Assembly (NCBI RefSeq): GCF_010015445.1
Contig: NC_053133.1
Span: 1,178,001-1,242,000, forward strand
Direction of reading: 5' to 3'
Length of the DNA stretch: 64,000 nt
DNA from: Perca fluviatilis
Taxonomy: Eukaryota > Chordata > Actinopteri > Perciformes > Percidae
Shown here: in pieces, positions 54,871 through 64,000 of the stretch
Numbering within the stretch: the stretch's first letter is position 1
How the letters are laid out: each line of letters opens with the position of its first letter
Translations under genes and position numbers: made by a program
Notes under the pieces: generated by a model
The model's input: only the letters and a program-made list of their open reading frames with translations
The model's database searches: none
What the model was told of the DNA's origin: nothing

Positions 54871-56059
54871 CATTACACTGTAGGGCCCTGTAGCTAATAA
54901 GTAGCCTAATAAACATAAAATCAGAAGAGATTTATTACATGCACACAACAGTTATGTTTAGACTAGCCTTCTTAATCCATATTTGTCGTTTTCCCAGTAT
55001 GACAGTAAAGGATGTCACCTGGTTTAATTTGTGCAGCCTTATTGCCATGATATGTGAGAGGAAGTGGATTTTGTAATACTCCTTAAATAATCACATACAA
55101 ATGATCGGTCTCAACAAGCACTGTGTCGTGTGTTGTAACGTAACGCCACCGAAACGGCGACCCTCTGTAAACGTTATGAATTCAAACATGCCAGTTTGAG
55201 TGCATAAATAGTTCATTTCAGCTAGTAATTGCAGATTTCTGGCCAGTGAAAATATGATTTAAAAAATAGAGAAAGCCAAAGCTTTCAAGACATACTGTGT
55301 GGCAGAAAAGAAATCAATTTTTATAGGCTTGAGTTTATAGATGGATTGTGCTTTGTGTCTGTAAATGGTGCTCTGAAGCTCATCATTGCATGGTTATCAG
55401 ACGTTTGAAAAAAAAAAAGAAATGAAATAAAAGGATACAGAGTGCATCTGGTCCTTGCATAAAAGCATGCTGCTTCAAACACTATTACAGTTCAATTTAT
55501 CTCTTCAATTCTCTGAAGCTTCCTCACTCGTTGAAATTTGAGTTATTTGGGAGGTAGCAATTTTCACTTTCTCTGTGCCTTGAACACCAATGCATCACTT
55601 TTTTACCGGAATCATTGATTGGGCACTTGAAAAGGATGTTGCTCAGAGTCATTGGATGGGATCCAGGTAGAAGCTTAGGACTCCTCTGTGTGCATAAATG
55701 CCAAGACAGAAAGAAAGAAGAGAGACAATACAATGTGGGAGCTTAATATTGTTACCAATCTAATAATTTTAGTCTAGCAGCTTCCAGTTTCTCCTGTAAG
55801 GATTAGCTGTTTTTTTATCTGTGTAAATAGAATATCTTTGGGTTTTGGACCCTTGCATTAAAACAAAAAAATATTCTGTGCTCACGGACACAAACTAGGC
55901 TACATCAAGTTGGAGCAGAGTATGTAAATTAGGTGCTCAGCCCCCTCAGACGCACAGAGCTGCAGCTTCATGACAGGGCAGAGGCGGCCTACTACTTATC
56001 TATGTGTTAACACAGTGTAAGATTTTACAGCCATGTTGGCAGCTCTATGCGGCTTATGC
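54871..56059. other. Unassigned stretch
   Basis: No gene or element is supported. A short A-run lies at about 55408-55419. Confidence 0.45.
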
Positions 56060-56290
56060 CTGGCCATGCTTTGAGCTAAATGCTATTGTCACCATGTTAG
56101 CATGCACATGTTGATAATACTGATGTTTAGCAGGTATGATGTTTACCATGGCTACCATTTTGATTTAGTATGTTGGAATGCCAACAGTTGCTAAACAGCA
56201 CAAAACACAATGTAGTTTGGAAATGTAGTTTTGCAGGTATATGGTCATAAATGAAAGTACTGGACAAATGAACATTTTCAACAGATGCTG
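56060..56290. repeat. Diverged dispersed repeat
   Basis: The pattern TGTTAGCATGCACATG...GATGTTTAGCAGGTATGATG...TTTGCAGGTATATGGTCAT is one I know as a common old fish interspersed repeat. Limits and class are unclear. Confidence 0.4.
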
Positions 56291-56341
56291 GTGGTATATA
56301 TAACAAAAGTCATTCAAATCCCCTGGCTTATAACATATAGC

Positions 56342-56343
<2 letters not shown>

Positions 56344-56410
<67 letters not shown>
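56344..56410. repeat. (GT)n microsatellite
   Basis: An uninterrupted run of about 66 bp. Confidence 0.97.
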
Positions 56411-56411
<1 letters not shown>

Positions 56412-57184
56412 AAAATTAATGCTTTAGTGTTTTGAAGGTGGAGTATGTATCATTTTTAAACATCGCTACATCACTGTCAGATTATAGTGCTATCTTGGAA
56501 CACAAATGGCACCACAATGGATAAGATTGGTAGTCTCTGTCTCCTACTATATGGTGTTGTTACCGCTAGTGTTTCCACAAATTATCTCCCCAGCTACTAT
56601 AAACCCTTTTTGTAGATTTGATACCAAGCCATACATATCAATACTCAAAATGAATCCTGTATTCACTACCATGCTTAATTAACAGATGCTTAATCTTTCA
56701 GAAAGTAGTAAAATATCAGTTGCATTGAAGTCAAAACTTGGGTAAAACTTAAACCACTTAAAGCACTATGCATTAAATGTAAGTGTCATTGAAGTTAATT
56801 ACCAAGACAGGCCTTTTGAAGCATCTGGTTTAATGTTTTTAACCAAGGAACACAGCCTATTAGTTTGTTAGATAGAGGCAGCTCACACACAACACAGATG
56901 AGACGAATAGTGTAGGAATACGTTTCATAGCTGCAGTGGTTAGAATGCAAAAATAACGGCAGAATTTGAGAGATACCTCTTTCTGCAGCTTTCTCACTGT
57001 CGCTCTGTCGCACAGGCAGTGCATGTGCAGATCAGCCAAAAGGAATGCTCTCTCTTTCTGAAATGACCTATGGTTGATCAAAACCTCCCAATCCAATACA
57101 CATTGGGCTGTCAAAACTGGTAAAAAAAAAAATGACGTTTGAATGTTGCATCTAAAACAGAAACCTAGCAGCTGTGGGTTAACC
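56411..57184. other. Unassigned stretch
   Basis: No gene is supported. The strings near 57030-57115 resemble, loosely, sequence at 15480-15560, suggesting an old repeat. Confidence 0.4.
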
Positions 57185-57880
57185 CTAACCCATAGCTGCC
57201 AACACTCCTGTTTTTCCCGGGTTTCTCCCGTTTTTTAGCCCCATCTCCCGGACCCCTCCCGGTTTGTTATTTCTCCCGGGAAACTCCCGTAATGTGCATG
57301 GCCCAAACTCCTATATAAATAATCAGACCAATATGTTTGTTTGTTGACCAGTTGCCAGATCTTGTTTGAAACGCATCCTATATTCACACAATCCACACAC
57401 TCCACACACCATATACAATTTTCAACCCGTTTGTCACCTCAACCTGGCAACCCATAACCCAGTTGTGCAGTTGATCTCTGCACAAGCTTCGCGAAAAGTT
57501 CAGACCCGAAAGCGAGCCGATAAAAATGGCAGGTGAAGGTGGTGTTCCCGCAAAGAAATCGAAATATAGCTGTAAATTTCAACATGTTGGGCACAACAAT
57601 TTACATGCATCTTACCTAGTCATATCAACAACCTCCACGCTTTTTGTAAGGTGTGTCGCATTGATTTTAATGTAGCGCACAGCGGGGAAAATGACATCAC
57701 CCAGCACATTAAAACACAGCGGCACCATCACACAGAAGAGGCACATAAGGGCACACGGGCGATTTCATCCTTCATCGTGAAAGAACAGACAGAGGCAGAA
57801 AACGTAAAACAAGCTGAACTCAAGATGGCAATGTTGGTAGCACAGACTTACAGTACACTTATCACTAACCCCCCCCCCAC
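57185..57880 (+). mobile_element. hAT-like element, 5' part
   Basis: An AT-poor leader with repeated CTCCCGG motifs (TTTCTCCCGTTTTTTAGCCC) begins at about 57190 and leads into a zinc-finger coding segment. The right part is missing; the Tc1 at 57945 follows. Left terminus and duplication are not resolved. Confidence 0.55.
57525..57860 (+). pseudogene. hAT-family N-terminal BED-like zinc finger
   Basis: After MAGEGGVPAKKSKYS at 57525 the frame breaks, then reads CKVCRIDFNVAHSGENDITQ followed by HIKTQRHH, a C-x2-C...H-x5-H finger of the BED type that binds DNA at transposon ends. RAISSFIVKEQTEAENVKQA follows, the linker typical before the catalytic domain. The transposase catalytic region is absent. 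A host ZNF-type protein is a less likely alternative. Confidence 0.6.
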
Positions 57881-57944
57881 ACACACACACAATGGATTAG
57901 CAGTCCATTACCCTAACCACTCTGCTACCTCGTCTGACTTTTTA

Positions 57945-59539
57945 CAGTGGGTACGGAAAGTATTCAGACCCCTTTAAATTTTTCACTCTTTGTTTCATTG
58001 CAGCCATTTGCTAAAATCCGAAAAAGTTCATTTTATTTCTCATTAATGTACACTCAGCACCCCATCATGACAGAAAAAAACAGAAAGGTAGAAAGTTTTG
58101 CAAATTTATTAAAAAAGAAAAACTGAAATATCACATGGTCATAAGTATTCAGACCCTTTGCTGATACTCATATTTAACTCACATGCTGTCCATTTCTTCT
58201 GATCCTCCTTGAGATGGTTCTACTCCTTCATTGGAGTCCTGCTGTGTTTAATTAAACTGATTGGACTTGATTAGGAAAGGCACACACCTGTCTATATAAG
58301 ACCTTACAGCTCACAGTGCATGTCAGAGCAAATGAGAATCATGAGGTCGAAGGAACCTTCCGCAGGAGCTCAGAGACAGAATTGTGGCAAGGCACAGATC
58401 TGGCCAAGGTTACAAAAGAATTTCTGCAGCACTCAAGGTTCCTAAGAGCGGGCCCCACCTTAAGAAAATGAAACTCTTCCTAGACCGGTCGTCCAGCCAA
58501 ACGGCAATCAGAGAAGAGCCTTGGTAAGAGGGTAAAGAAGAACCCAAAGATCACTGTGGCTGAGCTCCAGAGATGCAGTAGGGAGATGGGAGAAAGTTCC
58601 ACAAAGTCAACTATCACTGCAGCCCTCCAGCAGTCGGGGCTTTATGGCAGAGTGGCCCGACGGAAGCCTCTCCTCAGTGCAAGACATATGAAAGCCCGCA
58701 TAGAGTTAGCCAAAAAACACATGAAGGACTCCCAGACTATGAGAAATAAGATTCTCTGGTCTGATAAGACCAAGATTTAACTTTTTGGCGTTAATTCTAA
58801 GCGGTATGTGTAGAGAAAACCAGGCACTGCTCATCACCTGCCCAATACAATCCCAACAGTGAAACGTGGTGGCAGCATCGTGCTATGGGGGTGTTTTTCA
58901 GCTGCAGGGACAGGACGACTGGTTGCAATTGAAGGAAAGATGAATGCGGCCAAGTACAGAGATATCCTGGAAGAAAACCTCATCCAGAGTTCTCAGGACC
59001 TCAGACTGGGCCGAAGGTTCACCTTCCAACAAGACCATGACCCTAAGCACACAGCTAAAATAACAAAGGAGTGGCTTCGGAACAACTCTGTGACCATTCT
59101 TGACTGGCCCAGCCAGAGCCCTGACCTAAACCCAATTGAGCATCTCTGGAGAGACCTGAAAATGGCTGTCCACCAACGTTCACCATCCAACCTGACGGAA
59201 CTGGAGAGGATCTGCAAGGAAGAAAGGCAGAGGATCCCCAAATCCAGGTGTGAAAAACTTGTTGCATCATTCCAAAGAAGACTCATGGCTGTGCTAGCTC
59301 AAAAGGGTGCTTCTACTCAATACTGAGCAAAGGGTCTGAATACTTATGACCATGTGATATTTCAGTTTTTTCTTTTTTAATAAATTTGCAAAAATTTCTA
59401 CATTTCTGTTTTTATGTCAAGATGGGGTGCTGAGTGTACATTAATGAGAAATAAAATGAACTTTTTTGATTTTAGCAAATGGCTGCAATGAAACAGAGTG
59501 AAAAATTTAAAGGGGTCTGAATACTTTCCGTACCCACTG
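57945..59539 (+). mobile_element. Tc1/mariner transposon, fourth copy
   Basis: Termini CAGTGGGTACGGAAAGTATT and its inverse are flanked by TA (57943-57944 and 59540-59541). The inverted repeats are about 220 bp and include ATATCACATGGTCATAAGTA. Length 1595 bp. Confidence 0.93.
58341..59326 (+). pseudogene. Tc1-like transposase, decayed N-terminal half
   Basis: The start region near ATG 58341 is frame-disrupted down to about 58555, so the DNA-binding part is lost. From there the frame reads KSTITAALQQSGLYGRVARR, KILWSDKTKI (first catalytic Asp kept, neighbouring Glu replaced by Lys), a stop, then a second stop in the YVWRK-like segment. An open 155-codon tail includes GGSIVLWGCFSAAGTGRLV, FQQDHDPKHTAK (second Asp), SPDLNPIEHLW (Glu) and ends ASTQY at 59326. 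Two nonsense codons lie at about 58778 and 58812. Confidence 0.88.
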
Positions 59540-59541
59540 TA

Positions 59542-60378
59542 TTACATATACAGGACTTTTTTTAATCACTTATATTCACCCCTTGAACTAAGTTCTAGCT
59601 AACTAATTTATGTTTTCGCTCTCTGCATGAGGAGGATCCAGACCTGGCAAAACATCTCATGGAAGTACACTGGGAGGGCACAGAGCATGAGTTTTGTCAT
59701 CCTGTCCCCAAGCCTGTCAGCCACCAGAAGCCAGCTATCCTGCTTCCGAGTTGTTGACTCTCCCACAGTCTTTGCTGCTGTCCAGCGACCCAGAACCTCC
59801 GCTGGCCAGCGACCCTGAGACTCTGCAGCCCAGCCTTTGGACGAACGACTAGCCATCAACCAGTTTCTGTGTCGGGGTTCCCAATCAATATCTCATCTTC
59901 GCCTGGGTTCCAGTTGACAGTCAGGCCGCTTCCTGCTCCCCATGTCCAGCCTGCGGTCTGGACATGGGGCTCTGCCCCCCGAGCTGCTGACAGATAGAAA
60001 CATGTCGGGAATTAATGTTTAGGCTTGCTACACGTAAATATCATTGCATTTTATCAGCCGTGGAAAGTAACTATGCCGTACTTCAATACAACTGTAAGGT
60101 ACTTTCAATTGAGTATTAATTGTCTCCTACTTGCCTATTGTACGTTTTACTTCTCTATTTTATACCTTTAGTTACTTTGCATATTCATAATTATTCTACA
60201 AAATATTATGAATAATCTATGATGTATTAAAGTGGATAAAGAGGAGACTTTATTGATCCGGTGGTGAAAGTCAAACTTCCGCTGTTATTTTGGTGAAAGT
60301 GACTCAAAAGTAATGCAAAAGTAGGTTAAAGCATTACAATTCAGAGTCAGTAATATTTCTTCTTCTTCTTCTTCTTCA
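59542..60378. other. Unassigned stretch with perfect hairpin
   Basis: No gene is supported. A perfect 12-bp stem CCCCATGTCCAG / CTGGACATGGGG with an 8-base loop lies at 59938-59969. A (TTC)n run is at 60357-60376. Confidence 0.55.
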
Positions 60379-60563
60379 TTTTTTTTGGGGGGGGGCATTT
60401 TTAGGCCTTTATTTTTACAGGGCAGATTAAGACATGAAAGGGGAGAGAGGGGGGAATGACACACAGCAAAGGGCCACAGGTCGAAGACGAACCCACGGCC
60501 GCTACATCGAGGAGTAAACCTCTACATATGTGCGCCTGCTGTACCAACTGATCTAACCCGGAC
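60379..60563 (-). mobile_element. tRNA-derived SINE
   Basis: Minus strand: GTGTCCGGGTTAGATCAGTT (head, A-box region), GCAGGCGCACATATGTAGAG, a diverged B box (GTGGGTTCGTCTTCG), CATTCCCCCCTCTCTCCCC, and a GCCCCCCC-A tail. Same family as 41755 and 44092. Confidence 0.82.
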
Positions 60564-60791
60564 ACAGACAGTAATATAGTAATATAACTAATTACTCTCA
60601 AATGACAGTAACTAGTAATCTATAATGTATTACATTTTGGAAGTAACTTGCCCAACAATGCTCCTACATATACCTTGAAATATTGTAGGACTTGTATCAG
60701 TGCTAGTGCTTCCTTCTCTATGACTGAATAGTTCAATAATTTAACTGTTAAACAGTTAAACTTCTTGAAAAGAAGCTGACAGGTCTCACCA

Positions 60792-61780
60792 CTAATTGTT
60801 CATCCCCCTGGAGCAAGACAGCACCTGCCCCCAACAGTCAAAGTGTGGAGCTAATACAACAGGAGAGCAGCACAACAGGGTTTTAACATTTTCAAAGACT
60901 TGCTGACAATTAGACAACCAAACAAACTTTGCCTTAGCTTTAAACAGCTCAGTTAGAGGATATACAACAGAAGAAATGTTTTTACAGAAACTCCTATAGT
61001 ATCCTACTAAGCCCAAAAAGCTCTGTAACTCTTTTCCAAATTATCAAGAGATTGTGAATTTTGTCACTGCCCATACAGCAAAGTCTTATCTGGCTCCGGG
61101 ACCCTGTCACCATCATGCGGGACAGAGACATAACTCAAAACCAAAGCTGGGCGCACACGCTTTTTACCATTGTGCTCTGGCTCAGTTACCTGCTGGTGAT
61201 ACAGTTTGAGCAAATTAACGTGGCAAATTTGTGTTGATTTTTTACATCCTGGTGTTTCAATGACATCGATCAAATATGATGCTTTTTTCTGTAACTGTGT
61301 AAAGGCCTGTATATTTTGCCTGAAATGTTTTTTTTTCATTTTGCTCTGAAATGCCTGCAATTTCTCTCTTGCCATCCCACCAGCTACAAATAAACAATGT
61401 CTAAACATGTTTACAAAGTCAATCTCATTTTTTGGCAGCTCTGCATTTACCCAGCCATCTTTGAGCACAAAGGCCCCAAAGCATTTAGGCTAAAGCCTTT
61501 ACTCTCCTGTATTGCTTCCCTCACAGCCAACATTAGCCACGGAAGCTCCTCTTCCCAGTCCCAATCTAACTCAGTGCACTGCACATGCATGAGATTTCAG
61601 AGTCTGGTTGAACCTTTCCAACGTGCCCTGGCTCTGTACGTGGTAAGTCGAGGACTGCTTATGCTGTATGTGCAAAACTTAATACCTGTGCAACGTGAAA
61701 TTTGAGCCCTTGTCGCACTTGTACGACCTTCAGGATACCAAAAACTGCTATAAATTGAGTCAATTCTTTCACAACAGCTT
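60792..61780 (-). pseudogene. Ty3/gypsy pol fragment, integrase before RT (Gmr1-like)
   Basis: Read on the minus strand, integrase comes first: ERFNQTLKSHACAV (core end), ELPWLMLAVREAIQES, then the C-terminal domain with NIQAFTQLQKKASYLIDVIE and STQICHVNLLKLYHQQV. After about 50 bases an RT thumb/RNase H piece follows: LGLVGYYRSFCKNISSVVYP and LSNCQQVFENVKTLL. Most Ty3/gypsy elements have RT before integrase; the reverse order is known for the Gmr1-like group of deuterostome elements. The RT core is missing, presumably deleted. Several frameshifts are present. Confidence 0.72.
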
Positions 61781-61782
61781 TA

Positions 61783-62385
61783 GTAGTTATATTCAATTCA
61801 ATTATATTTTTATTTATAGTATCAAATCATAACAAGAGTTATCTCGAGACACTTTACAGACACTGCCATGCAGGGCACTGCATGGCATAGCAGGACATAG
61901 CAGGGCGCCTAGCAAAACCACGGCGACAGCTGCAACCATGATTTAAGTGCTACCCTTATCCAGGGAAAACTGCGGGGTGAGAAAACACAAGGGCTCTGGG
62001 GAACAAGCTCCCCAGAGCTAGGTTAGTAACAAGCATTTGCCCACAGGTGAAAAGAGAGAGGAGCTCAGTGTGTCAAAGGAAGTCCCCCGGTAGTCAAAAA
62101 CTATAACAGCATAGCTAAGGGCCGCATAGAAGCAGAGATAGGGAGGGGGCGTGCCATGACTATGGCTACACTCCTCACTCCCTAAATATAAGCTTTCTAT
62201 GAAGAGAAGCAGAGAAAGGGAGGGGTCGCGCCATGACTGTGGATACACACCCTCCACCGCCAGTCTAGGTGAACCCTGAAACTCCTCACTCCCTAACTAT
62301 ATGCTTTATCAAAGAGAGTTTTAACTTTACTCTTAAATGTGGTGACAGTGTCTGCCCCCCAAACCCAGACTGGGAGGAGGTATTT
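61783..62385 (-). mobile_element. LINE 3' UTR (Rex/CR1-like), minus strand
   Basis: It starts (on the plus strand) AATTCAATTATATTTTTATT and ATAGTATCAAATCATAACAA, the inverse of the tail seen at 52560-52620, then about 500 bp of untranslated sequence with GGGCTCTGGGGAACAAGCTC. No coding part is recognisable. Confidence 0.6.
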
Positions 62386-62389
62386 TTAT

Positions 62390-63100
62390 TTAATTTCACC
62401 TTTATTTTTACAGGCTAGTCATTAAGAACAGGTTCTTATTTACAATGGCGGCCTGGCAAGTGGCATAGGGAAAGGGAAGGAGGGCTAGATAATAAATACA
62501 TTAGAAATACATACAGTTTAGAAATGACAAAATACAATTTGAAATACTACACAGAAAACAAACACTTACAAGATAAAACGAAAACGAGATAAGTGCGCAT
62601 GTACATGGGTGAGTAAGAGAGGGAGAAACCATTCAAATATTTAGCTGGAAAAATTATTATGTAGAGAAACAACTGCATATGTCCGTGAACAAGGATGATA
62701 TGATGGTTTTGAAGGATGAAATGGAAATTTGTTTTTCCAGTTTGAGAATCTTTTGCAGAGCGTTCCAGTTGCGCGCGGCAGCAGATTGAAAAGATGCAAG
62801 ACCAGAGGCAGAGTTGGTTTTGGGAATGCTTAAAGTGATGGTTCGGGGTAATTCACCCTAGGGTCTTTTGCACAATGACCTCGAGCCAAACACCCCCCCA
62901 GAAGCTAGGGTGAATTACTCCGAACCATCACTTTAATTGAAGATGAAGTGAGGAACGGGAATTGTATGTGGCAGACTTTGGCTGCAGCAAGTGACCTAAG
63001 TAAGGCGGTGATCAGCCAAGAAGAGTCTTGTAAATGAAAGTGAACCAGTGAATCTTACGGCGAATGGGAAGGGAGGGCCAGCTTTGATCAGAATATGTCC
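62390..63100 (-). mobile_element. LINE 3' fragment interrupted by a MITE
   Basis: Minus-strand remains of a LINE pol C-terminus: upstream of the MITE a SLPIRRKIHWFTFIYKTLLG block (about 63010-63080), downstream QSAAARNWNALQKILKLEKQ (about 62720-62790) and FTDICSCFS. A TTATTTAAT-like tail lies near 62385-62410. The compact MITE at 62834-62932 splits it. Confidence 0.68.
62834..62932. mobile_element. Compact palindromic MITE, 99 bp, TTAA TSD
   Basis: AGTGATGGTTCGGGGTAATT and its inverse AGTAATTC-type right arm (CGAACCATCACT) form a hairpin with arms of about 37 bp; TTAA flanks both ends (62830-62833 and 62933-62936). It matches the end of the larger copy at 31560-32052. Confidence 0.9.
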
Positions 63101-63104
63101 GTTA

Positions 63105-63411
63105 ACTCCTACATAAAACAAACTTCAAGGACCTTTTTCCACTTAATGTAACAATTTGCAATAACATTGCAAAATCCAGGCACATCCTGTCTAAAAAAAA
63201 ACGCAAAAAAACTAATTCAAGAATTTGTTACTTCTAGGCTGTATTATTGCAATTCCTTCTTATCAAATTGCTCAAATAAGCCCCTTAGGCTATCCAGTTG
63301 ATCCAGAATGCTGCGGCATGTGTACTGACTAGAACTAGGAAAAGAGATCATATTTCTATTAGCTTCTCTGCACTGGCTCCATGTAAAATCCAAAACTAAA
63401 CGAAAATGCAC
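63105..63411 (+). pseudogene. LINE ORF2 C-terminal fragment
   Basis: Reads FVTSRLYYCNSFLSNCSNK (compare SRLDYCNALL in intact relatives), PLRLSS and SRMLRHVY, then LASLHWLHVKSKT, the region after RT in CR1/L2-like LINEs. The sequence resumes after the MITE (63965 onward), which is inserted in it. Confidence 0.7.
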
Positions 63412-63414
63412 TAA

Positions 63415-63961
63415 GGCCGGTTACACACTGCCTGTGTACACACCAGAAATGTGTCTGACGCGGTAATGCTGCTGCTAGCCTTGTCTGGACACATGTATGT
63501 TTCTCATTGATAAAATGAAATACCATGTTAAACATAAATATATACTGATCTGATTACAGCAAAGACAACGTCGGCAGTATTGACGGCAAAATAGGCTACA
63601 GAATAGTTCTTTCTTTGACAGGTGCAATATTAGAAAAATTTTTAAATTACATTTATATCTATATTTATATCAAAACCTAGAGACTTTCAAACATCAACAT
63701 GTAATTTATTAATATGTATTTGTGTCTAAATGACATATAAACATCTTTTTGTATTCTATTTTGCCTGGAAACGCTTCCAACACGCTTGCGTGTCGCGTGA
63801 AAAATAGGCGTTGGTTCCATTTCTAGGAGGCACGCGTTTTCGGCGCGGCGTGTCATGCAGGCAGTGTGTAAGCTCTAATCTGTTAACATGGGAGCCAAAA
63901 TATAAACGGACACGCCACGCAGCTGACACGCTCACGCGACGCGTCCAGTGTATAACCGGCC
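63415..63961 (+). mobile_element. PIF/Harbinger-type MITE, complete
   Basis: Termini GGCCGGTTACACACTG and CAGTGTATAACCGGCC are flanked by TAA (63412-63414 and 63962-63964), the trinucleotide target of PIF/Harbinger. Length 547 bp, no coding capacity. It is the inverse of the copy at 1-530. Confidence 0.9.
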
Positions 63962-64000
63962 TAAGCGATTACAAACTAATTTGCTAGGCTGTCAGGCTAG

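Noticed and set aside
44092..60563. tRNA-like heads as possible tRNA genes
   Set aside because: They have A/B boxes but are attached to a conserved SINE body with an A-rich tail and occur in several copies; no cloverleaf of a working tRNA is supported.

Overview
The window looks like transposon-dense intergenic DNA from a ray-finned fish, probably a percomorph teleost. The evidence is indirect: four Tc1/mariner elements, PIF/Harbinger and hAT relics, CR1/L2/Rex-like LINE fragments, tRNA-derived SINEs with a teleost-typical layout, many TTAA-flanked MITEs, long CA/GT microsatellites, and an endogenous retrovirus with a class I (gamma/epsilon-like) plan. I recognise no conserved host gene. Three short stretches (near 9.8, 49.4 and 53.1 kb) could be host exons, but only weakly. 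Almost every protein-coding relic is broken by stops or frameshifts.

Layout. 1-530: Harbinger-type MITE, cut by the window edge. 1.3-2.5 kb: TTAA MITE with a LINE 3' end nested in it. 3.4-5.0 kb: Tc1 element (+). 5.4-9.2 kb: second Tc1 element (-), split by a 2.16-kb fold-back element that carries a ~205-bp tandem array. 9.2-18.2 kb: mostly unassigned DNA with microsatellites, a hAT end, a LINE tail and a palindrome. 18.2-32.6 kb: one old CR1/L2-like LINE on the minus strand, interrupted by a 10.8-kb provirus (19015-29837), an unexplained segment and a MITE. 33.0-34.4 kb: ~705-bp tandem repeat. 35.3-36.8 kb: minisatellite and LINE 3' end. 38.2-41.0 kb: another CR1-like LINE with an esterase-type ORF1. 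42.4-49.1 kb: decayed PIF/Harbinger element (MADF protein plus transposase) that has taken in a MITE, SINEs, a hAT fragment and a 1.6-kb fold-back element. 50-57 kb: hAT MITEs, a LINE tail and the third Tc1. 57-64 kb: hAT zinc-finger relic, fourth Tc1, SINE, Gmr1-like retrotransposon piece, LINE tails, a 99-bp palindromic MITE and a second Harbinger-type MITE in inverted orientation relative to the one at position 1.

The most informative unit is the provirus. Its two 601-bp LTRs differ at about six positions by eye and it is flanked by a 4-bp duplication (GTTG). gag, pro, pol and env are recognisable in order on the minus strand. The envelope surface subunit is one uninterrupted 398-codon frame with an N-terminal membrane anchor, a furin-like site and a region that resembles an immunoglobulin V-type fold, ahead of the classical CXXC motif. 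The transmembrane subunit has CX6CC. A second notable structure is the fold-back element in the Harbinger transposase exon: its terminus supplies a GT and the downstream exon an AG, so that splicing could in principle remove it while keeping the reading frame.

Boundaries for TIR and LTR elements come from visible termini and target-site duplications. LINE and unclassified repeat boundaries are approximate. Family names rest on remembered family features, not on any search.
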